DNA from: DASXTB01 sp036505615
GTDB taxonomy: Bacteria; Acidobacteriota; UBA6911; JACQSX01
NCBI GenBank assembly: GCA_036505615.1
Contig: DASXTB010000410.1
Location: forward strand, 1 to 9,896
Length of the DNA: 9,896 nt
Direction of reading: 5' to 3'
Each line of letters opens with the position of its first letter. Position 1 is the first letter of the stretch. Below are positions 1-6,725 of this stretch, piece after piece. Both the position numbers and the translations under genes were made by a program. Under the pieces are notes generated by a model. The model was given only the letters and a program-made list of their open reading frames with translations. It had not been told where the DNA came from and searched no databases.

Positions 1-100
1 ATGCTCCCCTTGCCATGGCAGTCAATGCCCCAATCAAGGATCGCCGCGTTATCTTACCTTGCTCATAATTTTTCAGAAGATAGGAAATAGTCTGCTCCAT
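1..100 (-). CDS. N-terminus of a Tat-exported protein, possibly VOC/glyoxalase family (partial)
   Basis: This is a partial gene whose ATG lies at 98-100 on the minus strand and which runs off the left edge. The 33 visible residues begin MEQTISYLLKNYEQGK and continue ITRRSLIGAL. They hold a twin-arginine pair at residues 19-20 followed by a hydrophobic stretch, which suits a Tat signal. A strong Shine-Dalgarno AAAGGAG lies 7 nt upstream, which fixes this start. The pattern 'LLxxYExGxxTRRxLI' resembles, from memory, the leaders of acidobacterial Tat-exported VOC (glyoxalase/bleomycin-resistance fold) proteins. The catalytic part is outside the window, so the family assignment is inference only. 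The gene is divergent from the DUF1549/DUF1553 gene. Confidence 0.6.
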   Translation of the reverse strand, partial: MEQTISYLLKNYEQGKITRRSLIGALTAMARGA

Positions 101-107
101 CGAGTAG

Positions 108-114
108 CTCCTTT
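108..114 (-). promoter_or_regulatory. Ribosome binding site of the left-edge gene
   Basis: On the minus strand AAAGGAG stands 7 nt before the ATG at 98-100. It is the best Shine-Dalgarno match near any start in this window and is the main reason for accepting the short truncated frame as a real gene. Confidence 0.7.
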
Positions 115-226
115 CTTGTATTGGGCGGTAAGGTATTTTACACCCTGAAAACCTCCAAACTCCGGTGCGCGACATAGTCACGCTCTGGAGATTGGACATT
201 TTCCGGGGGCCACAGGCGCCACCCAC

Positions 227-342
227 GTCAGAGCCCGGAGCGTAAGCGACGGGTCCCGCCAGAGTAACAACGCCTGCCAGACGAGGGCTTAAATCGCCGA
301 CTCACTTTGGCAGGACCCGTCGCTTACGCTCCGGGCTCTGAC
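227..342. repeat. 30-bp perfect inverted repeat
   Basis: The arms are 227-256 and 313-342. They are exact reverse complements over 30 bp, and imperfect pairing extends inward to about 265 and 304, leaving a loop of roughly 38-56 nt. The arm core is CCCGGAGCGTAAGCGACGGG, itself partly symmetric. It lies between two divergently transcribed genes. There is no T-run after it, so it is not a standard terminator. It could be an interspersed palindromic repeat or a structured RNA element. No protein frame crosses it convincingly. Confidence 0.85.
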
Positions 343-350
343 ATATCGAT

Positions 351-388
351 GGCGCTGCTCCGCAGCGCCAGGCGAGGCAAGCCTCGCC
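351..388. repeat. Two adjacent short GC-rich hairpins
   Basis: The first hairpin pairs GGCGCTGC (351-358) with GCAGCGCC (362-369) around a 3-nt loop. The second pairs GGCGAGGC (371-378) with GCCTCGCC (381-388) around AA. Both stems are perfect 8-mers separated by a single base. They belong to the same style of short GC-rich palindrome that fills the intergenic regions at 3893-4532 and 6295-6559. Confidence 0.75.
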
Positions 389-456
389 GCCAGAGGCAGG
401 CGGCAGAGCCGCTGTAGAACTCGCCCACAGCACTCACAAAAACGTAGAAACCCCAG

Positions 457-531
457 GAGACGGCCCGCTGGGCCGTCTCATCCCGGCCATCTGCTGACCT
501 GTTAGGATGAGACGCGGCAGGGCCGCCTCTC
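457..531. repeat. Two GAGAC-family hairpins
   Basis: Hairpin one pairs GAGACGGCCC (457-466) with GGGCCGTCTC (470-479) around GCT. Hairpin two pairs GAGACGCGGC (509-518) with GCCGCCTCTC (522-531) around AGG with one mismatch. Two more members of the family sit at 4407-4428 and 4452-4473. The outer GAGAC/GTCTC is largely shared while the inner part of the stem differs between copies and still pairs. Confidence 0.8.
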
Positions 532-564
532 TACAATATAGGCGCGGTAGTCGCGCTAAACTCA

Positions 565-588
565 TCGGCATATAATTCGGCATATAAT
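565..588 (+). promoter_or_regulatory. Tandem 12-bp duplication carrying two TATAAT boxes; candidate promoter
   Basis: TCGGCATATAAT occurs twice head to tail (565-576 and 577-588), so two perfect sigma-70-type -10 hexamers lie at 571-576 and 583-588. The second ends 58 nt before the ATG at 647, a reasonable distance for the promoter of the DUF1549/DUF1553 gene. I see no good TTGACA-like -35 at 16-18 bp from either box, so the call rests on the -10 match and position. A third weaker -10-like TACAAT is at 533-538. Confidence 0.4.
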
Positions 589-597
589 AAGGACGAA

Positions 598-640
598 AGC
601 TGATAGCTGACGGCTGAAGGCTGTTAGTTAGCTGCTAACT
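598..640. repeat. 7-bp tandem repeat followed by a small hairpin in the 5' leader
   Basis: From 598 to about 625 the heptamer (A/G)GCTGAN occurs about four times: AGCTGAT, AGCTGAC, GGCTGAA, and a degenerate GGCTGTT. Next comes a perfect 7-bp stem, AGTTAGC (626-632) with GCTAACT (634-640), ending 6 nt before the ATG at 647. The leader has no Shine-Dalgarno sequence, so this hairpin sits where a ribosome site would be expected. It may affect translation, but that is inference. Confidence 0.6.
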
Positions 641-646
641 GAAACA

Positions 647-3600
647 ATGACTTCCCTACCTTGGCGAATGATACGAGGATGCACGCTGGCGTTATTGTGC
701 GGATCGATAGCGTCGATCGTGTCAGCGTCCATGTCGCGCGCCGCTGAAACGTCCCCACAAATCGCCGACTCGCTGCCACAAGTTATTGAGTTCAACCGCG
801 ACATCCGCCCGATCCTCTCCGACAACTGTTTCCCTTGTCATGGTCCGGATGAGGCAAAACGCAAGGCAAAGCTGCGATTTGACATAGAAGCCGGAGCGTT
901 TGCCGACCTGGGAGGGCGCCGCGCCATCGTACCTGGGAATCTTCAACAGAGCGAAATGTTCCGGCGCATCACTGCGGAGGACGAAACGGAACGGATGCCC
1001 CACATCTCCTCCGGTCGCAAGCTGACAGAGCGCCAAATCGAGCTGATCCGTCGCTGGATCGAGCAGGGAGCAAAATGGCAGAAGCACTGGTCGCTGATTC
1101 CACCCAGGCGCCCGCCGCTGCCAAAAGTGAGCAACACGATTTGGCCACGCAACCCGATCGATTCCTTCATTCTCGAGCGTTTGGAGCGCGAGGGGCTTAC
1201 TCCTTCACCGGAAGCGGATAAGACCACGCTGATTCGGCGCGTGACGCTCGATCTGACCGGTTTGCCTCCGACGCCCGATGAAGTCGACGCCTTTCTAGCA
1301 GACACTTCCCACAATGCTTACGAAAAAGTGGTAACTCGGCTTCTTGCTTCACCTCGATATGGCGAGCGGATGGCGGTGCGGTGGCTGGATGCGGCGCGCT
1401 ACGCCGACACCAACGGTTACCAGTACGATGGCGAGCGCGTGATGTGGCGCTGGCGTGACTGGGTGATCGACGCCTTCAACCGCAACCAGCCCTTTGATCA
1501 GTTCACTGTCGACCAGATTGCGGGCGACATGTTGCCGAAAGCCACACTGCAACAAAAGATCGCCACCGGCTTCAACCGGAACCACCGAGGCAATACCGAG
1601 GACGGCATCGTGCCGGAAGAATACGCCGTCGAGTATGTGGTCGATCGCGTCGAGACTACGGCAACGGTATTTCTGGGCTTGACGCTCGGCTGCGCCCGGT
1701 GCCACCACCACAAGTACGATCCATTCACGCAAAGGGAGTTTTACCAACTGTATGCCTACTTTGGCAACGTGCCGGAACGAGGCCGCGCGATGAAGTATGG
1801 CAACTCGCCGCCGCTCGTTGCGGCGCCTACTCGCGAGCAGCAGGTTAAGCAGCTTGATCTGGAGCGACAAATCCGGGCGATTCACAATATGCTGCGCCAG
1901 CAGGGCGGCAGAATCGAAAAGGCCCAGAGGATATGGGAGCGGCAAGTCGACAACACCGAGGGTTTGTTCTGGGCCCCGTCCAGAGCACTCGAAGTCAGCT
2001 TCCCTTTCGAGAGCATCGTTGGGCTCAAAGAAGTGGGCGGCAAGGTCGCCCTGCAACCGGGCCGTCTGGGGAAGGCCGCGGCATTCGATGGCACGGCGTG
2101 CTTGGACGCGGGAAACATCGCCCGCTTTGATATCGAGGATCCCTTCTCCATTTCGGCGTGGGTCTACTCGGATTCCACACCCGACGGTAGTGTTGTCAGC
2201 AAAATGGACGACAAACCGAAAGCCAGGGGGTACGGCGTGCACTTGAATCAAGGCAGGGTGTATGTCCACCTCACGAGCGAATGGACTACCGATGCGATTC
2301 GCCTGGAGACTGAGGAGAGCCTTGCCCCCAAGCGATGGCATCACCTGGCCGTCACCTACACCGGTTCGCGGATGGCCGAAGGCGTCCGTGTATATCTCGA
2401 CGGCAGACCCGCCACGCTCCAGATCCAGGCTGACACTTTGTACCGGCCGTTCCGTAACGCAGGCCGGGAGTTCAAAGAGCCATTCCGAATCGGCGGAGGC
2501 GCAGGTCCCGCGAAACGCTTTCGCGGACTCATGGACGATGTGCGGATCTATTCGCGCATTCTGACCGAGGAAGAAATTTCCGCGCTCGCTCTCGGTGAGC
2601 CGTTGAGCGCCATCGCCCGAAAACCGGCACTCGAGAGGTCGGAGAGTGAACAGCTGCAGTTGAGATGGTATTTCCTTGAAAACGCAGCTCCACCGGAAAT
2701 CCGTGATAGCTGGGCTCGGCTTGGCGCGCTCGAGCAGGAGAAAGAGATTCTGGAGCGAACCTTCCCCACCGTAATGGTGATGGACGAGAACCCAACACGA
2801 AAAGATACTTTCCTTCTGCTCCGAGGCGCCTATAACAAGCCCGGCGAGAAGGTAGGACCGGGAATCCCGGCTGTACTGCCGCAGCTTCCTGCAGGGGCGC
2901 CCAACAGCCGTCTTGGGTTCGCTCGCTGGCTGGTCGATCCCGCCAATCCACTCTCGGCGCGCGTCGCAGTAAATCGTTTCTGGCAGATGTATTTCGGCGC
3001 CGGGCTGGTGAGAACGACAGAGGATTTCGGCGTGCAGGGCGAATGGCCGTCGCACCCGGAATTGCTCGACTGGCTGGCAACCGAATTTGTCCGTTCCGGC
3101 TGGGATGTCAAAGCGATGCAAAAGCTGATCGTCACCAGCGCGACTTACCGGCAGTCGTCCAAGACCAGGCAAGATGCCGCGGGGCGGGACCAGCGCGATC
3201 CGGAAAACCGGCTCCTCGGGCGCGGTCCGCGCTTCCGCTTGCCTGCCGAGATGCTTCGCGATCAGGCTCTGTTCGTTTCCGGGCTGCTGGTAGAGAAACT
3301 CGGGGGACCGTCGGTGAAGCCATACCAACCCGAGGGACTCTGGAATGAGACTTCCATGCAGGACATGGACTATAAGCAGAGCCACGGCCCGGACCTTTAC
3401 CGGCGAAGCCTGTACACGTTTTGGAAACGCACCATCGCGCCGCCGATGATGGTCAACTTTGACGCGGCGATGCGGGAGAGCTGCGTAGTTCGCGAAACCC
3501 GCACCAACACACCACTGCAGGCGCTCAATCTGATGAACGATGTTACCTTCCTGGAGGCGGCGCGCTTTCTCGGGCAGCGTATGATGAAGGAAGGCGGCGC

Positions 3601-3856
3601 CGGGCGCGATTCGCGTCTCCGCTACGGCTTCCGTCTGGTCACCGGGCGGCTGCCATCGGCCACAGAAGAAGGGATTCTACGGCGGAGCCTCCAGTACCAT
3701 GTCGATTACTTTTCAGAAAATCCCCAGATGGCGAGCGCCTACCTCCGGCAAGGAGAGTCGCCCGCCGATCGCGCATTAGATGCCCGAGAGCTGGCGGCAT
3801 ATGCTGCCGTGGCGAGCCTGATACTCAATCTGGACGAGACGGTCACGAAGGAGTAA
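647..3856 (+). CDS. Secreted cytochrome-c/DUF1549/LamG/DUF1553 protein
   Basis: The product is a 1069-residue exported protein. A Sec-type signal peptide covers about residues 1-33 (hydrophobic core LALLCGSIASIVSA). Next comes a planctomycete-type cytochrome-c domain with the haem motif CFPCH at 61-65 and a possible distal Met at 117. DUF1549 covers about 165-372, holding a second CxxCH at 349-353 followed by HHKYDPF. A LamG/concanavalin-like insert covers about 445-640 and ends in the typical MDDVRIYSRIL. DUF1553 covers about 745-1000 (NRFWQMYFGAGLV, TNTPLQALNLMND). The family is common in Planctomycetota, Verrucomicrobiota and some Acidobacteriota and is often linked to polysaccharide use, but no reaction is established. 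Its usual partner, DUF1501, follows on the same strand after an unusual 755-bp gap. No Shine-Dalgarno is visible at 647. The in-frame ATG at 668 (MIRGCTLALL) is an equally plausible start. Confidence 0.95.
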   Translation: MTSLPWRMIRGCTLALLCGSIASIVSASMSRAAETSPQIADSLPQVIEFNRDIRPILSDNCFPCHGPDEAKRKAKLRFDIEAGAFADLGGRRAIVPGNLQQSEMFRRITAEDETERMPHISSGRKLTERQIELIRRWIEQGAKWQKHWSLIPPRRPPLPKVSNTIWPRNPIDSFILERLEREGLTPSPEADKTTLIRRVTLDLTGLPPTPDEVDAFLADTSHNAYEKVVTRLLASPRYGERMAVRWLDAARYADTNGYQYDGERVMWRWRDWVIDAFNRNQPFDQFTVDQIAGDMLPKATLQQKIATGFNRNHRGNTEDGIVPEEYAVEYVVDRVETTATVFLGLTLGCARCHHHKYDPFTQREFYQLYAYFGNVPERGRAMKYGNSPPLVAAPTREQQVKQLDLERQIRAIHNMLRQQGGRIEKAQRIWERQVDNTEGLFWAPSRALEVSFPFESIVGLKEVGGKVALQPGRLGKAAAFDGTACLDAGNIARFDIEDPFSISAWVYSDSTPDGSVVSKMDDKPKARGYGVHLNQGRVYVHLTSEWTTDAIRLETEESLAPKRWHHLAVTYTGSRMAEGVRVYLDGRPATLQIQADTLYRPFRNAGREFKEPFRIGGGAGPAKRFRGLMDDVRIYSRILTEEEISALALGEPLSAIARKPALERSESEQLQLRWYFLENAAPPEIRDSWARLGALEQEKEILERTFPTVMVMDENPTRKDTFLLLRGAYNKPGEKVGPGIPAVLPQLPAGAPNSRLGFARWLVDPANPLSARVAVNRFWQMYFGAGLVRTTEDFGVQGEWPSHPELLDWLATEFVRSGWDVKAMQKLIVTSATYRQSSKTRQDAAGRDQRDPENRLLGRGPRFRLPAEMLRDQALFVSGLLVEKLGGPSVKPYQPEGLWNETSMQDMDYKQSHGPDLYRRSLYTFWKRTIAPPMMVNFDAAMRESCVVRETRTNTPLQALNLMNDVTFLEAARFLGQRMMKEGGAGRDSRLRYGFRLVTGRLPSATEEGILRRSLQYHVDYFSENPQMASAYLRQGESPADRALDARELAAYAAVASLILNLDETVTKE

Positions 3857-3892
3857 GGACGTGAGAAAAAAATGGCTGAGTGCTTGATTCAT

Positions 3893-4532
3893 CGCTGGGC
3901 TTGTCCCAGCGAGGCGCGCCTAGCGGCCGGCTGGGTCCGCTTCGCGGACACGGCGCGCCCATGGCGCGCTTTTTCCCGGTCCTCGAAAGGGGACCAGCCC
4001 GGCCGCTTTTTGGCTGGGCGGAAGAATAAAGCCCAGGGCGGAGCTTGCGGAGCCCTGGGGCCAGCGATCATTTTTCCACGCCATTAGCCCGGCCCGTTTT
4101 TTGGGGCGGGCGACAGAATTGCGTAGTTCTAATGCTCGCCCTGGCGCATTGCCTTCAACGACATACAAAGCACACAATCGGGCTGGCGGCAAATTTGCGA
4201 AAAAATATCTGTCGCCCGCCCCAAAAAACGGGCCGGGCTGGTTTGAGCGGAGATGATCTGCTATCCCAGGGCTTCGCAAGCTCCGCCCTGGGCTCTATTC
4301 TTCCGCCCAGCCAAAAAGCGGCTGGGCTGGCCTGCTTTCGAAGACTGGGAAATTGTAGAAACTCCAGGGCGCGCCTATGGCGCGCTGGGTCCGCTTCGCG
4401 GACAGAGAGACGCCCCGTGGGGCGTCTCCTGCACGATGAAAGATTGCGCGGGAGACGGCCCACCGGCCGTCTCTCCAAAATGTCCAAACCCGAGGGCGCG
4501 CCTATGGCGTGTTCGCTGGGCTTGTCCCGGCG
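3893..4532. repeat. Cluster of mirrored hairpins between the two operon partners
   Basis: The centre is a long inverted repeat with arms of about 3971-4116 and 4209-4353 and a 92-nt loop. The innermost 31 bp (4086-4116 with 4209-4239) pair perfectly. The next block (4032-4059 with 4265-4292) has one mismatch in 28. The outer block (3991-4040 with 4289-4332) has two mismatches and one indel. Several arm blocks are hairpins themselves, such as CCCAGGGC with GCCCTGGG. The flanks carry more: CGCTGGG with CCCAGCG at 3893-3911, its near copy at 4514-4532, GTCCGC with GCGGAC at 3935-3949 and again 4389-4403, and GCGCGCC with GGCGCGC at 3953-3969, 4369-4385 and (imperfect) 4496-4511. Two GAGAC hairpins lie at 4407-4428 and 4452-4473. 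There is no transposase and no clear target-site duplication. Frames through it look like repeat translations. Confidence 0.9.
4189..4204 (+). repeat. Core motif in the loop of the first mirrored cluster
   Basis: The loop holds the 10-bp palindrome GCAAATTTGC (4189-4198), overlapping the 15-mer CAAATTTGCGAAAAA (4190-4204). The same 15-mer occurs in reverse complement at 6384-6398, inside the loop of the second mirrored cluster. An upstream CGGGCT at 4179-4184 is also matched there at 6405-6410. The shared block is AT-rich in otherwise GC-rich surroundings. Its role is unknown. Confidence 0.7.
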
Positions 4533-4611
4533 GGAGGGTGATTGTAAACTAGATGGGGATGTTCTTACTTTCCAAAATCTGCTCTCTGCTTCTTACCCTC
4601 GAGATCTGACA

Positions 4612-6045
4612 ATGGATCCTATCGAAGACCGCAAACTACTTCTCACGCGGCGGCATTTCTTGGGCCTGTCGAGCATGGGGATCGGACGGGCCGCCCTGGC
4701 CTCGCTCCTTGCCCAGGATGCCCGCACGGACGGCGCGCTGTCGGGATTGCCCCATTTCTTGCCCAGGGCCAAGCGCGTGATTTACCTTTTCCAGCACGGT
4801 GCGCCGTCGCAACTGGACCTGTTCGACTATAAGCCAACTCTAATACGACATCGCGGAACGGAGCTGCCCGACTCGGTGCGGATGGGCCAGCGGCTCACCG
4901 GCATGACGGCGTATCAGGCCAACTTTCCGACCGCTCCGTCCCTCTTCCGCTATCAACAGCATGGCCAGTCCGGCATGTGGTTGAGCGAGTTGATTCCCCA
5001 CACGGCCAAGGTCGCCGACGATCTTTGCCTCGTCAAAACAATGCACACCGACGCGATCAATCATGATCCGGCGGTGACGTTTTTTCAGACCGGTGCTGAA
5101 CTGGCAGGCCGGCCGAGCATCGGTTCCTGGATTTCGTATGGCTTGGGCAGCGAGAATCAGGATCTGCCTGCGTTCGTCGTCATGGTTTCACAAGGTGTCG
5201 GCGGCTCGCAGGCGCTGGCCGATCGCACGTGGGGGAGCGGATTTCTCCCCACCAAGCATCAAGGCGTGAAGTTCCGCGCTGGCTCGAATCCTGTCCTTTA
5301 TATATCCAATCCGGACGGTTATTCGGAGGAAGCGCGTCGGCACTTTCTCGATGACCTCACAAAACTGAACGCGCTGAAGGTCAAGGAATACCTGGATCCG
5401 GAGATCAACACTCGCATTGCCCAGTACGAGATGGCCTTCAGAATGCAAAGGTCGGTGCCCGAGCTGACGGACATTTCCAAAGAACCTGAGTCAACTTTTG
5501 AAATGTACGGGCCGGATTCGCGCAAGCCAGGCACCTACGCCGCCAATTGCATTCTCGCCCGGCGGCTGGCCGAGCGGGGAGTGCGCTTCATCCAGCTTTT
5601 TCATCGGGGCTGGGACCAGCACAGCAACTTGCCGCGCGAGATTGCAGGCCAGTGCCGGCAGACCGACCAACCCTCAGCCGCGCTGATTCAGGATCTCAAG
5701 CAGCGCGGAATGCTGAAAGACACGCTGGTGGTTTGGGGCGGCGAGTTCGGCCGGACCGTTTATTCGCAGGGCACGCTCACCGAGGACAACTATGGCCGCG
5801 ACCATCATCCGCGGTGCTTCGCCATTTGGCTCGCCGGCGGCGGGACCAAGGGGGGCTTAACGTACGGGGAGACCGACAATTTCAGCTACAACATCGTCAG
5901 CGACCCGGTTGACATTCATGACCTGCACGCAACCATTCTCCACTGCCTGGGCGTGGACCACACCAAGCTGACGTTCAAGTTCCAGGGGCGGCATCATCGG
6001 CTGACCGACGTGCAGGGCAATGTAGTAAAGAAGATCCTGGCGTAA
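4612..6045 (+). CDS. Tat-exported DUF1501 protein (alkaline-phosphatase-like fold)
   Basis: The product has 477 residues, close to the usual length for DUF1501. The N-terminus holds a twin-arginine signal (RRHFLG, Arg13-Arg14) before a small-residue hydrophobic stretch. DUF1501 proteins fall in the sulfatase/alkaline-phosphatase superfamily. Visible family landmarks include QHGAPSQLDLFD at 61-72, KTMHTDAINHDPA at 142-154, WGGEFGRT at 375-382, GRDHHP at 395-400 and DIHDLHATILHCLG at 434-447, whose His and Asp residues are candidate metal ligands. Substrate and reaction are not established for the family. The frame stays open upstream to 4045, but that part translates the repeat cluster, so the ATG at 4612 just before the Tat signal is chosen. 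No clear Shine-Dalgarno precedes it. It probably works with the upstream DUF1549/DUF1553 protein in the envelope, although the two genes are normally much closer. Confidence 0.93.
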   Translation: MDPIEDRKLLLTRRHFLGLSSMGIGRAALASLLAQDARTDGALSGLPHFLPRAKRVIYLFQHGAPSQLDLFDYKPTLIRHRGTELPDSVRMGQRLTGMTAYQANFPTAPSLFRYQQHGQSGMWLSELIPHTAKVADDLCLVKTMHTDAINHDPAVTFFQTGAELAGRPSIGSWISYGLGSENQDLPAFVVMVSQGVGGSQALADRTWGSGFLPTKHQGVKFRAGSNPVLYISNPDGYSEEARRHFLDDLTKLNALKVKEYLDPEINTRIAQYEMAFRMQRSVPELTDISKEPESTFEMYGPDSRKPGTYAANCILARRLAERGVRFIQLFHRGWDQHSNLPREIAGQCRQTDQPSAALIQDLKQRGMLKDTLVVWGGEFGRTVYSQGTLTEDNYGRDHHPRCFAIWLAGGGTKGGLTYGETDNFSYNIVSDPVDIHDLHATILHCLGVDHTKLTFKFQGRHHRLTDVQGNVVKKILA

Positions 6046-6142
6046 GTCGATATAAACTCGCCGCAACCGCTTTGCGCTACTAACCCTGAATTTCTTTCTC
6101 TCCCGCGAAGATTCCACGGTTGAAAGGGGATTAATGCCGTTC
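6046..6142. other. Short spacer after the DUF1501 gene
   Basis: This is 97 nt with no supported gene, hairpin or promoter that I can see. It ends where the ACGNNN array begins. It is recorded because the whole non-coding stretch from 6046 to 6725 exceeds 300 bases, and the rest of it is covered by the arrays, terminator and inverted repeat listed separately. Confidence 0.5.
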
Positions 6143-6196
6143 ACGATCACGTCCACGTCGACGACCACGGCCACGTCAACGCCCACGACTACGACC
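6143..6196 (+). repeat. Hexamer array ACGNNN, nine units
   Basis: ACG recurs every 6 bases nine times without interruption, while the other three bases vary (ATC, TCC, TCG, ACC, GCC, TCA, CCC, ACT, ACC). It translates to Thr/Ser/Pro/Ala strings on this strand and Val/Asp strings on the other, typical of spurious frames. The downstream array at 6653-6684 carries the reverse-complement pattern. There is no constant spacer and repeat logic, so this is not a CRISPR. Confidence 0.8.
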
Positions 6197-6228
6197 AATC
6201 GAATCGTGAGCGATTGTGTAGGCGTGTT

Positions 6229-6253
6229 ACCGGACCGTGAGATCCGGTTTTTT
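6229..6253 (+). terminator. Probable Rho-independent terminator for the DUF1501 transcript
   Basis: ACCGGA (6229-6234) pairs with TCCGGT (6243-6248) over an 8-nt loop, and the stem runs directly into six T residues (6248-6253). It is 184 nt past the DUF1501 stop and on the correct strand. The stem is only 6 bp, so strength is uncertain. It is the only hairpin-plus-T-run I found in the window. Confidence 0.5.
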
Positions 6254-6294
6254 CAACCACATTTCTCCGGCACATCGCCCCCACACATCTTCCA

Positions 6295-6559
6295 AAACCC
6301 GAAGGGTTTACAGAGTATAGCCGGCGGCGACGCCGCCGGTTGGCCATCCATCCAAAACGATCCGCCCTGAAAGAGCCTAAGAATTTTTCGCAAATTTGAA
6401 ACCAAGCCCGTTTAGTTCTTCGGCCCGCTATATCTGTGGCGTCAGGCTCTGTGACGCTTTCAGCGTCGGACCGTTTATGGGAACGGTTAACCGGCGGCGA
6501 CGCCCCCGCAAAACGCGCGGGCTTTGCCGCCGGCTATACTCTGTAAACCCTTCGGGTTT
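6295..6559. repeat. 34-bp perfect inverted repeat enclosing further hairpins
   Basis: Arm 6295-6328 is the exact reverse complement of 6526-6559. Each arm contains a smaller hairpin: AAACCC with GGGTTT around GAA or TTC at both outer ends. At the inner end of the left arm, CCGGCGGC (6321-6328) pairs with GCCGCCGG (6332-6339). A second CCGGCGGC (6491-6498) can pair with the right arm at 6526-6533. The loop holds GACGCT with AGCGTC around TTC (6453-6467) and the inverted copy of the 15-mer core (6384-6398). It lies between convergent genes. No transposase or duplicated target is visible. Confidence 0.9.
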
Positions 6560-6608
6560 CACCGACGGCCTCTTACATCCTTGGCTGCGGCTTCACCGTT
6601 CATGTAGC

Positions 6609-6690
6609 CGTGATCGGCTTTTGTTTCGGTTGTGGCCCTGCCACTGTAAGGACGTGTTCGTGAACGTGAACGTGGTCGTGATCGGCTTTT
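6609..6690. repeat. CGTGNN hexamer array with a 14-bp direct repeat
   Basis: From 6653 to 6684 CGTG recurs every 6 bases five times (CGTGTT, CGTGAA, CGTGAA, CGTGGT, CGTGAT), which is the reverse-complement style of the ACGNNN array at 6143-6196. The segment CGTGATCGGCTTTT occurs at 6609-6622 and again at 6677-6690. The block sits just beyond the stop codon of the minus-strand metallohydrolase gene. Confidence 0.7.
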
Positions 6691-6725
6691 ATTGGTTTGC
6701 GACTCTGCCGCGCTGTGCCTTTGCG

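Noticed and set aside
1349..3385. 678-codon open frame on the minus strand
   Set aside because: It lies fully antisense to the DUF1549/DUF1553 gene, whose domains are clear. The antisense protein shows no recognisable domain and is a by-product of GC-rich codon use.
3893..3911. Terminator directly after the DUF1549/DUF1553 gene
   Set aside because: A 7-bp stem is present, but it is followed by GAGGCGCGCC instead of a T-run.
3872..4087. Small open frame after the DUF1549/DUF1553 gene
   Set aside because: Despite an upstream AAGGA it reads through hairpin repeats and shows no protein-like features.
3893..4532. Insertion sequence with transposase
   Set aside because: No frame here resembles a transposase, and no target-site duplication could be seen at the ends. 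It is listed as a repeat cluster only.
4045..4611. In-frame upstream extension of the DUF1501 gene
   Set aside because: It translates the inverted repeat and hairpins; the Tat signal that starts the family begins just after the ATG at 4612.
6143..6196. CRISPR-like array
   Set aside because: The period is only 6 bp, with no 25-35 bp repeats, no spacers of constant size and no cas genes in the window.
6134..6370. Thr/Ser-rich open frame
   Set aside because: Its composition comes from the ACGNNN array, and it continues through the terminator and palindrome.
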